Positions 1-5,499 of a stretch of 7,014 nucleotides of DNA are shown here, in pieces (position 1 is the stretch's first letter; each line of letters begins with the position of its first letter). The DNA comes from Verrucomicrobiota bacterium (GTDB taxonomy: Bacteria; Verrucomicrobiota; Verrucomicrobiia; Chthoniobacterales; JAFAMB01). Both the position numbers and the translations under genes were made by a program. The notes under the pieces were generated by a model. That model was not told where the DNA came from. It saw only the letters and a program-made list of their open reading frames with translations, and did no database searches. The stretch spans positions 1 through 7,014 of the forward strand of contig JAFAJU010000346.1 in NCBI GenBank assembly GCA_019236035.1, written 5' to 3'.

Positions 1-843
1 GTCATGGGTGCAACGCTTGCCCCCTGGCTCTTCTGGGCCGGGCAGTACATTTCACATTTCCAACTGCTCAGCTTTCTGGCCGGTACGGATTTTCGGCGTT
101 ACTTCGACCGGTCAATTCTCATTTCGGCGTTTCTCCTGCTGATCCCTGTCCTGCGTTGGATCGGCCTGCGTCGACTCAAGAGTCTTGGCCTGCGCAAGAA
201 TGCGCGGCGAGTGAGCCACTTGCTCGGTGGGTTTGCGCTCGCGCTGGCAACGGTTTCCGCACTAGGAGCGTTCCTTTTTGGAATTGACGTTTTCGAACTG
301 AAAGATCCCGTCCCGTGGGATCTTTTGCCGCCGGTTCTCCTGACGGCCATTTCGGTTGCCATCATTGAAGAAACCTTGTTTCGAGGAGCGCTTCTTGGGC
401 TGTTTCGCCAGACACTTACACCACAGCCGGCGGCGATTCTCGTGTCCGCTCTCTTTTCGATCCTTCACTTTCTGAATCCGGAGCGAGAAGGTAACGTCGC
501 CGTCCATTGGTATTCCGGTTTCGAGCTATTAACGGGAGCGTTCTGGCGGTTTTCAGACCCTCTGGCTCTCCTGGGTGGATTTATCGCGATCGGTATTCTG
601 GGATTATTGCTGGCACACGCGACGATACGGACATCATCCCTCTGGCTCGCGATCGGCGTTCATTCTGGTCTAATCTTCGGCAAGATGGGATTTAACAAAG
701 TCATGAAACGAGTTCAGGATGTCACGCCTTGGTTCGGTAGCGATATCACCGTTGGCATCGGAGCCATTCTCATCCTCCTCTTCCTCTGGTCCCTAGTTTG
801 GCTAATTTACCTGCGTGGCGAACCCGATGCGAATCTTGCTTAA
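1..843 (+). CDS. CPBP-family intramembrane metalloprotease (5' end outside window)
   Basis: This is a multi-pass membrane protein of the CPBP (CAAX protease and bacteriocin-processing, Abi) family, which are glutamate/histidine metalloproteases inside the membrane. Numbering from the ATG at 4, motif 1 is IEETLFRG with E122, E123 and R127. Motif 2 is FSILHF with H155, and motif 3 is IGVHSGLIF with H220. Hydrophobic segments lie before, between and after these motifs, and a final one (about 249-270) precedes the C-terminus. The codon before the ATG is open and the reading frame runs to the window edge. The family usually has further N-terminal sequence, so the true start is probably upstream and this entry is partial. 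The 3' end overlaps comF by 17 to 29 nt, indicating one transcript. The family and active-site residues are well supported. The substrate is unknown; bacterial members have been linked to prenyl-protein processing or bacteriocin immunity, but nothing here indicates which. Confidence 0.85.
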   Translation, partial: VMGATLAPWLFWAGQYISHFQLLSFLAGTDFRRYFDRSILISAFLLLIPVLRWIGLRRLKSLGLRKNARRVSHLLGGFALALATVSALGAFLFGIDVFELKDPVPWDLLPPVLLTAISVAIIEETLFRGALLGLFRQTLTPQPAAILVSALFSILHFLNPEREGNVAVHWYSGFELLTGAFWRFSDPLALLGGFIAIGILGLLLAHATIRTSSLWLAIGVHSGLIFGKMGFNKVMKRVQDVTPWFGSDITVGIGAILILLFLWSLVWLIYLRGEPDANLA

Positions 844-1540
844 CACCCTGGTTGAACTGTTCTATCCGTCCAACTGCGTTGGGTGCGGCCATCCCCAAGA
901 CTCCGGGACCCTGCTTTGCCAGCGATGCAAGGCCACTGCGCCGCGCATTCAGCCTCCGTTCTGCCAGCGCTGCTCGAGACCTTATGAGGGCGCTATCGAC
1001 GGAGAGTTCTCCTGTCCGAACTGCGAAGATCGGGCGCTGGCGTTCGATTGCGTGGTGTCAGTATACCAGGCCAAGGGCGTATTGAGAGATTTGATCCACC
1101 GCTACAAGTACAGTGGTCACTTCCATCTTCGGAGAGTGCTCCTGGAATTTTTGCTGGAAGCCATGCAGGATCCGCGAATCCAGGCCACTCGCGCCGACGG
1201 CCTCGTCCCGGTTCCGCTTCATCCGACGCGATTGCGAGAACGCGGGTTTAACCAGGCCGAGGCCCTCGCCGAAGCTCTCTCGAAGCGAACTCGCGTACCC
1301 GTACTCCAGTGCATCGAGCGCCGATTGTACACCAGTACCCAAACGCGCTTCGATCGCGTGGAACGCATGCGGAACTTGCGCAATGTGTTCGCATTGCGCA
1401 AGAATAGCGACGTGCGTGGAAAACATTTAGTGTTACTGGACGATGTGCTTACGACTGGGTCTACGCTCCACGAGTGTGCATGCGTGTTGCGCGCGGCTGG
1501 TGTCGAATCGGTTCGTGCGGTGACCGTCGCGCGCGGCTGA
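827..1540 (+). CDS. comF: ComF family phosphoribosyltransferase-like protein
   Basis: ComF-like protein, related to type I phosphoribosyltransferases. Members act in the cytoplasm in DNA uptake during natural transformation (Bacillus ComFC, Haemophilus ComF/GntX type), probably with helicase and single-strand DNA-handling partners. The N-terminus carries two Cys4 knuckles: CVGC with CQRC, then CQRC with CPNC, giving eight cysteines in about 50 residues. A DLIHRYKYSGH segment and the VPVPLHPTRLRERGFNQAE block typical of ComF follow. The C-terminal PRPP-binding loop is LLDDVLTTGST. The length of about 237 residues is normal for the family. I chose the ATG at 827 because MRILLNTLVELFYPSNC matches usual ComF N-termini; an in-frame GTG at 815 is possible. 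Both starts lie inside the upstream protease gene and neither has a Shine-Dalgarno sequence, so translation may be coupled. Its presence alone does not prove competence, because comF is widespread in bacteria not known to transform. Confidence 0.9.
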   Translation: MRILLNTLVELFYPSNCVGCGHPQDSGTLLCQRCKATAPRIQPPFCQRCSRPYEGAIDGEFSCPNCEDRALAFDCVVSVYQAKGVLRDLIHRYKYSGHFHLRRVLLEFLLEAMQDPRIQATRADGLVPVPLHPTRLRERGFNQAEALAEALSKRTRVPVLQCIERRLYTSTQTRFDRVERMRNLRNVFALRKNSDVRGKHLVLLDDVLTTGSTLHECACVLRAAGVESVRAVTVARG

Positions 1541-1564
1541 CGACTGTCGTTCGGTTCTCGACGT

Positions 1565-2410
1565 ATGCCAATTTTTCAGAAACCGTCCTTAAAACTTCCA
1601 ACCAAAAAAAAACGGGAAATGCCCGAGGGTCTTTGGCAGAAATGCCCCGACTGTGGCGAGGTTATCCATAACCTGGAGCTCGTGCAGAACCTCAAAGTCT
1701 GCCCGAAGTGCGACTATCATTTCACCTTGTCGGCCAAGGAACGAATCGACAACTTGGTCGACCAGGAAACCTTTGTTGAATTCGATCCCAACATGCTCTC
1801 GGTCGACGTGCTAAGCTTTAAAGGGGTAGCCACATACGAAGACCGATTAAAAAGTTACCAAGAGAAAACGGGCCTCAAAGACGCCGTTATCACCGGTTTC
1901 GGAACCCTGCAAAAGAGAGCTGTCGCTCTCGCCGCGATGGACTTTAATTTCCTGGCGGCCACGATGGGTTCGGTGGTGGGTGAAAAAATCACCCGCTTGA
2001 TCGAGCGCGCTACCAGTGACAAAAGGCCCGTGATCATCATTTCCGCCTCCGGCGGTGCAAGGATGTACGAAGGTATGCTTAGCCTTATGCAAATGGCTAA
2101 GACGAGCGCCGCGCTGGCCCGTCACTCCGAAGCCGGATTGCCCTATGTCTCGGTGCTCACCCATCCGACCACTGCTGGCGTTATGGCCAGCTTCGCGTCA
2201 CTCGGGGACCTCATTTTGGCGGAACCGAAATGCATGATTGGATTCGCCGGACCGCGTGTGATCAAGGAAACCACACACCAGGACCTGCCGCCCGGATTTC
2301 AAACTGCCGAATTCCTGCAGGAACATGGACTCATCGACCGGATTGTGCACCGCAAGCAGCTGCGCTCAACCCTGATTTCGGTGCTCAACTACATGACGAC
2401 GGCAAAATGA
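1565..2410 (+). CDS. accD: Acetyl-CoA carboxylase carboxyltransferase subunit beta
   Basis: Beta subunit of the carboxyltransferase half of acetyl-CoA carboxylase. With AccA it transfers the carboxyl group from biotinylated AccB to acetyl-CoA, making malonyl-CoA for fatty-acid synthesis in the cytoplasm. The N-terminal zinc ribbon is complete (C27-P-D-C30 and C46-P-K-C49) and follows the conserved MPEGLW segment. The crotonase-like core shows the oxyanion-hole region SASGGARMYEG, then HPTTAGVMASFASLGD and the family signature GFAGPRVI. The length of 281 residues fits stand-alone AccD. The ATG at 1565, 24 nt after comF, is the natural start; no clear Shine-Dalgarno sequence precedes it. Codons 14-16 are AAA AAA AAA, a run of nine A's at 1604-1612. 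folC begins right after the stop, an arrangement shared with E. coli and many other bacteria. AccA is not in the window. Confidence 0.97.
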   Translation: MPIFQKPSLKLPTKKKREMPEGLWQKCPDCGEVIHNLELVQNLKVCPKCDYHFTLSAKERIDNLVDQETFVEFDPNMLSVDVLSFKGVATYEDRLKSYQEKTGLKDAVITGFGTLQKRAVALAAMDFNFLAATMGSVVGEKITRLIERATSDKRPVIIISASGGARMYEGMLSLMQMAKTSAALARHSEAGLPYVSVLTHPTTAGVMASFASLGDLILAEPKCMIGFAGPRVIKETTHQDLPPGFQTAEFLQEHGLIDRIVHRKQLRSTLISVLNYMTTAK

Positions 2411-2411
2411 G

Positions 2412-3632
2412 TTGGAGTTGAACACGGCTTATACTACTGCGGTCGACTGGCTTTTCGGGACCCAACAAAAGGGACTCAAACTGGGTCTCGACAACGTTCG
2501 GCGTCTATTGTCGGCCCTGGGAGAACCGCAGAAAGCGTTGCGGTTCATTCATGTCGCGGGAACGAATGGCAAAGGATCTGTGTGCGCCATGCTCGACTCG
2601 ATATGCCGGGCAACGGGCATGAAGACGGGGCTTTTCACTTCACCTCATCTGGTTCGTTTTAATGAACGGATCCAGGTTAATGGAATCCAAATCGATGATG
2701 AAGCGATCATCCGCGGCATCCATCACATTAAATCGCTGATCAACGAGGAGCGCCATCCAACGTTTTTTGAGATTACCACCGCCCTGGCCTTCGACCACTT
2801 CCGACGGCAGAAAGTGGAGCTGGTCGTGTTGGAGACCGGACTTGGTGGCCGTCTTGACGCGACCAACGTGGTCGACCCTTTAGTCGCAGTGCTGACCTCC
2901 ATTGACCTCGATCATCAAAAATGGCTCGGCCATTCCCTGCCCGAAATTGCCGCTGAAAAGGGGGGGATCATTAAACCGGGCGTACCGGTCGTCTCGGGTC
3001 CACAGTTCGCTGAAGTTCGGAGAGTGCTCGAACGGATCGCTACCGAGCGTTCCGCCGCTCTCAGTTACGTGGAATTGCCCGTTCAGGACCTGTTCGTTGG
3101 ATTAACCGGGTCATACCAACGCACCAATGCGGCGATCGCAGTCCAGGCGCTCCGCAAAGCGGGTATCAAGGTAAACCCGGAAACGCTCAAGGAGGGTTTG
3201 GCCAACGTCCAGTGGCCAGGTCGATTCCAACGCGTGGGCGAACGAATCATCCTGGATGGAGCCCACAACCCGGCCGCATCAAAGTGCCTCGTTGAAACGT
3301 GGACGGAATGCGTCGGCCAACAAAGGGCCACGATCATTTTCGGAGGTCTCCGGGACAAAGATTTGGGAGGCATGGCATCGACACTGAGTTGCATCGCGAA
3401 GCGCTTTCTAATCGTTCCGCTACATAGCCAGAGAGCCGCTTCTCCGGCCGAAATCCAATCGATTATCCCCAGACACCTGCCAATTGCCCAGTGCAACTCC
3501 CCCGAGCAGGCATTAGACTTTGCCAATCATTTCGCGGATCCAATCCTGGTCACCGGCTCACTGTTTCTGGTTGGCGAATTCCTGGCCATCCTGCAACCGG
3601 ATAAAGGGGTCCTGCAGGTCAGCGATCAATGA
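2412..3632 (+). CDS. folC: Folylpolyglutamate synthase / dihydrofolate synthase
   Basis: Mur-ligase-type ATP-dependent enzyme that adds glutamate to dihydropteroate and/or reduced folates, making and retaining folate in the cytoplasm. Visible motifs, in order: the P-loop GTNGKGS (residues 50-56); TSPHLVRFNERIQVNG; LETGLGGRLDATNVV (about 140-154); the SIDLDHQKWLGHSL block with AEKGGIIKPG; GSYQRTNAAIA; and the C-terminal-domain motif GRFQRV with ILDGAHNPAA (D282, H285, N286). At 406 residues it is slightly short but has both domains. The start is a TTG at 2412, one base after the accD stop; an in-frame TGA at 2394-2396 rules out a longer form. A second TTG at 2418 is possible, and there is no ATG nearby in frame. 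Translation is probably coupled to accD termination. Whether both synthase activities are present cannot be told from motifs alone. Confidence 0.95.
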   Translation: MELNTAYTTAVDWLFGTQQKGLKLGLDNVRRLLSALGEPQKALRFIHVAGTNGKGSVCAMLDSICRATGMKTGLFTSPHLVRFNERIQVNGIQIDDEAIIRGIHHIKSLINEERHPTFFEITTALAFDHFRRQKVELVVLETGLGGRLDATNVVDPLVAVLTSIDLDHQKWLGHSLPEIAAEKGGIIKPGVPVVSGPQFAEVRRVLERIATERSAALSYVELPVQDLFVGLTGSYQRTNAAIAVQALRKAGIKVNPETLKEGLANVQWPGRFQRVGERIILDGAHNPAASKCLVETWTECVGQQRATIIFGGLRDKDLGGMASTLSCIAKRFLIVPLHSQRAASPAEIQSIIPRHLPIAQCNSPEQALDFANHFADPILVTGSLFLVGEFLAILQPDKGVLQVSDQ

Positions 3633-3668
3633 TTTGACAACGTCTTAATAATTTGTTGGTTTTCGGTT

Positions 3669-4010
3669 GTGTTCGGCTCGGTACCAATCCCGCGACTCGA
3701 AGACCAACCTTACCTGTGCCATTCCGGAAGCCAAGCCGGAGTCTCTTGCTCCTTTCAACTTCAGGGACCCGCCCGAACAAAGATTCTCCCCTACTCCCAT
3801 CTCCTGTGCATCGATCTGCTGGGAGATTGCCTGGTCACGCTCCGGTACTCTTTCGCAGATGTAGAAATTTGCCTGGGCAGGGATTTTCCGGGGCGAAACC
3901 AATTCATCGATGACCTCGCAAACTTCCGGGTGTCGCTCGTTCGTGACTGTCGACACGTCAAAATTCGAGTCGTCAGCGAACAGAATTCGGAAAAAAGCGA
4001 GGTCTACTAA
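3669..4010 (+). CDS. Probable small protein of unknown function
   Basis: An open frame of 113 codons starting with GTG, 36 nt after folC and in the same frame as folC (the folC TGA is the nearest upstream in-frame stop). I recognise no family. The translation has features of a folded domain: alternating polar and hydrophobic stretches such as LVTLRYSFADVEI suggest beta strands, and QFIDDLANFRVSLVR looks like an amphipathic helix. It contains six cysteines and no predicted membrane segment. The TAA at 4008-4010 ends four bases before the stop of the convergent rep gene, a neat tail-to-tail junction. There is no Shine-Dalgarno sequence. The opposite strand is also open here, and third-position GC (about 60%, my count) does not decide between strands. 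I prefer this strand because of operon position and the strand/helix patterning, but the call is tentative. Confidence 0.5.
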   Translation: MFGSVPIPRLEDQPYLCHSGSQAGVSCSFQLQGPARTKILPYSHLLCIDLLGDCLVTLRYSFADVEICLGRDFPGRNQFIDDLANFRVSLVRDCRHVKIRVVSEQNSEKSEVY

Positions 4011-4014
4011 GGCG

Positions 4015-4764
4015 TTAACTCGCTGCCGGTGAGCCGTTTGATTTCCCCTTGCGCTTCTTCTCTTTGATCTCAAACGCCAAGGAAAGTACCCGCCGATACT
4101 TCGCTTGACCTACCGCGACCAAGCGGATGCCCAAATCTGTTTTGTCGTTGATCTCATTCAGCGCGCGGTCGATGGCGCGCTGTTTTAGATTAGGCCAATG
4201 TACCAGGCATTTCTCACTAATGACATTGCCTTGCGCATCCCGCACCTCGTCGACTCCGAGCACTCTGCGAATTTGCGGAATCGAGATCCGTTTCAGCACG
4301 ACGTGCCGCCACTTCCAGGCCCATTCGTACAGACGGATCGAATACTGGCTTGCCAATTTGACACTCGCTCGCTCCGAGTCCTCCCTTTGATGATCCTTTA
4401 AGCGTTCAAGGTGCGGGACTACTCCAGGATCGAGGTGTAAAGTCATCTTCTTCTCGATCATGGTGATCGAGCTGAGCCAACGCGCGTAAAGCACCGAATT
4501 CTGCTTATCGCCGTTGTGCAGTACCAGGCGATGGTAGGTCAGCAATTTCATTGCTGCCGCTTGAAGATCGAAATCGTCAAAATCGTACGCCGTTAGCCCC
4601 GGTTTAAGGCGGTCCACAATACTCATAACGATTTCCCGCTCGGCTGGTGTCAGCTTGTAAAACGCTTCGATCAGATCGTCGCCAAAGCCGAGTTGGTCGC
4701 CCGGCTCGGGAACTGGTAACGTATGGAAAACTTTGTTGTGTTTGCGCACTTTACTTTCAGACAA
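4015..4764 (-). CDS. Rep_3 family (RepB/RepE-type) replication initiator protein
   Basis: Plasmid-type replication initiator of the Rep_3 fold, which binds iterons through two winged-helix domains and opens the origin. The first winged helix spans about residues 30-125 and includes LTPAEREIVMSIVDRL and the WLSSITMIEKKMTLHLDPGV strand region. The linker/second domain start is LASQYSIRLYEWAWKW, very close to the family's LxSxYxIRLYELL block. The second winged helix follows: ISIPQIRRVLGV, LKQRAIDRALNEINDKTDLGIRL and YRRVLSLAFEI. The C-terminus is lysine-rich. The length of 249 residues is usual. The longest frame starts at a TTG (4764) immediately after an in-frame TAA; a GTG at 4749 is an alternative, and neither has a clear Shine-Dalgarno sequence. 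No iterons are seen beside it. The gene sits tail-to-tail with a chromosomal operon, so it may be a relic of an integrated plasmid or a domesticated initiator. Confidence 0.82.
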   Translation of the reverse strand: MSESKVRKHNKVFHTLPVPEPGDQLGFGDDLIEAFYKLTPAEREIVMSIVDRLKPGLTAYDFDDFDLQAAAMKLLTYHRLVLHNGDKQNSVLYARWLSSITMIEKKMTLHLDPGVVPHLERLKDHQREDSERASVKLASQYSIRLYEWAWKWRHVVLKRISIPQIRRVLGVDEVRDAQGNVISEKCLVHWPNLKQRAIDRALNEINDKTDLGIRLVAVGQAKYRRVLSLAFEIKEKKRKGKSNGSPAAS

Positions 4765-4816
4765 TTAAGGTGTTACACAAATTACATACCAAATATCTGA
4801 AGGGAAGCACTAAAAA
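4765..4816. promoter_or_regulatory. Divergent promoter region between rep and the 4817 gene
   Basis: This 52-bp AT-rich spacer must carry the start signals for both divergent genes. It contains a close direct repeat, TTACACA (4773-4779) and TTACATA (4782-4788), nine bases apart start to start, which could be a small binding site. AGGGA at 4801-4805 is a plausible ribosome binding site for the rightward gene. No convincing -35/-10 pair could be fixed on either strand. Confidence 0.4.
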
Positions 4817-5254
4817 ATGGTTACCGTGAAGGAAACTAGGCAAACTGTGCCGGAATTCGCCAAGTGGTCTTTCTCGGCGGATGGAAAACCGCTTGCGATC
4901 GACGACTTCCTGGAGACGTATCGTAAACAGGGGGTATTCTACGAAGGAAAAGAGCAATGGTTAAAGGGCGTCTCTAAGGTCACCTGGGAGAACTTTTTCC
5001 TCATCTGTACCGAAGAGCTCGACGACATATCCCAACGCGCGGCGAAAATGCTGGTAGTCTATTGTCTCGAGATCGTGGAAGATATCGTCTCACGAATGCG
5101 GGGTCCGGTTTCCGCGGCGAAAATTGCCGATGCCATGAAACGCGAATTTGACGAGCAGTATGAAAACCGGGTTTACCAGTTTCAATGGGCGATGCGCCAC
5201 GAGGCGGTCCGAGATGCTGTGACGAACGCCGTCATGAACCGCTGGGGCAAGTAG
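4817..5254 (+). CDS. Hypothetical protein divergent from the Rep initiator
   Basis: A 145-residue soluble protein that I do not recognise. The ATG at 4817 has an AGGGA element 11 nt upstream, the only Shine-Dalgarno-like sequence before any gene in this window. The sequence looks mostly helical. An N-terminal third holds aromatic residues (FAKWSF, FLETYRKQGVFYEGKEQW). A long amphipathic helix pair follows around ISQRAAKMLVVYCLEIVEDIV, and the charged C-terminal half contains AAKIADAMKREFDEQYENRVY. There is no signal peptide, membrane span or catalytic motif that I can name. It shares a 52-bp promoter region with the rep gene, so the two may be co-regulated, or this protein may control initiation (copy control or a partner protein). 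That function is inference from position only. Coding-like sequence and a good start make the gene itself likely. Confidence 0.7.
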   Translation: MVTVKETRQTVPEFAKWSFSADGKPLAIDDFLETYRKQGVFYEGKEQWLKGVSKVTWENFFLICTEELDDISQRAAKMLVVYCLEIVEDIVSRMRGPVSAAKIADAMKREFDEQYENRVYQFQWAMRHEAVRDAVTNAVMNRWGK

Positions 5255-5383
5255 GTGCGCCGCAGGCTATGGAGTTAGGTCATTTTTGCTTCGTCTTTCC
5301 GGTCCCAGCGCCGAAGGCGCGACATTAAAGAAGCCTAGGTGTCCGTCGGAGTTTTACCGCGCAGCGGTTACAGATGGTCCGAT
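5255..5383. repeat. Cluster of very short hairpins, mostly GNA-loop
   Basis: This non-coding stretch between the hypothetical gene and the insertion sequence holds several tiny perfect hairpins with three-base loops: GCC-GCA-GGC (5259-5267), GCGCC-GAA-GGCGC (5308-5320), TCC-GTC-GGA (5342-5350) and ACCGC-GCA-GCGGT (5356-5368). The palindrome CCTAGG lies at 5334-5339. No T-run follows, so these are not standard terminators. The pattern resembles interspersed palindromic repeats of other genomes, but I cannot check copy number. Confidence 0.4.
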
Positions 5384-5470
5384 CTCAAGTTTGGGTAACA
5401 CTTTTTGTCTCAAGATCGGGTAACACCCCAGGGTGAACAACACCCTGGGGTGTCTCAAAATAGGGTGACA
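5384..5470. repeat. Left end of the IS: three inward-facing terminal repeats
   Basis: Three copies of a CTCAAG-N4-GGGTRACA unit start at 5384, 5409 and 5454. The first two are 25 bp apart; the third is separated by an extra 20 bp containing most of a perfect hairpin. They are inverted relative to the three copies at the right end and are probably transposase-binding sites. Confidence 0.75.
5423..5453. repeat. Perfect 13-bp hairpin inside the IS left end
   Basis: Arms ACACCCCAGGGTG (5423-5435) and CACCCTGGGGTGT (5441-5453) are perfectly complementary around the loop AACAA. The hairpin sits between the second and third left-end repeats, about 50 bp upstream of the transposase start. It could block read-through from flanking promoters or sequester translation signals. 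There is no T-run, so a classical terminator is not indicated. Confidence 0.65.
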
Positions 5471-5499
5471 GTTTGGCCTTGGGTGGTGCAAATTTTGAG

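Noticed and set aside
3645..4073. Minus-strand open frame of 142 codons opposite the probable small gene
   Set aside because: It would overlap the end of the rep gene by 59 bases on the same strand, and its reading matches what an antisense shadow of the plus-strand frame would give. Base composition did not exclude it, so it stays a minority alternative.
4770..4779. Similarity of GTGTTACAC beside rep to the IS end motif TGTTACCC
   Set aside because: The match is only about seven bases and lacks the CTTGAGACA half, so chance explains it.
4765..4816. Iterons for the Rep initiator
   Set aside because: Only two 7-bp related direct repeats are present in the spacer; typical origins have several repeats of about 20 bp.
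5384..5470. CRISPR-like array
   Set aside because: Repeats are too few and too closely spaced, lack unique spacers and are mirrored at the other end of a transposase gene.
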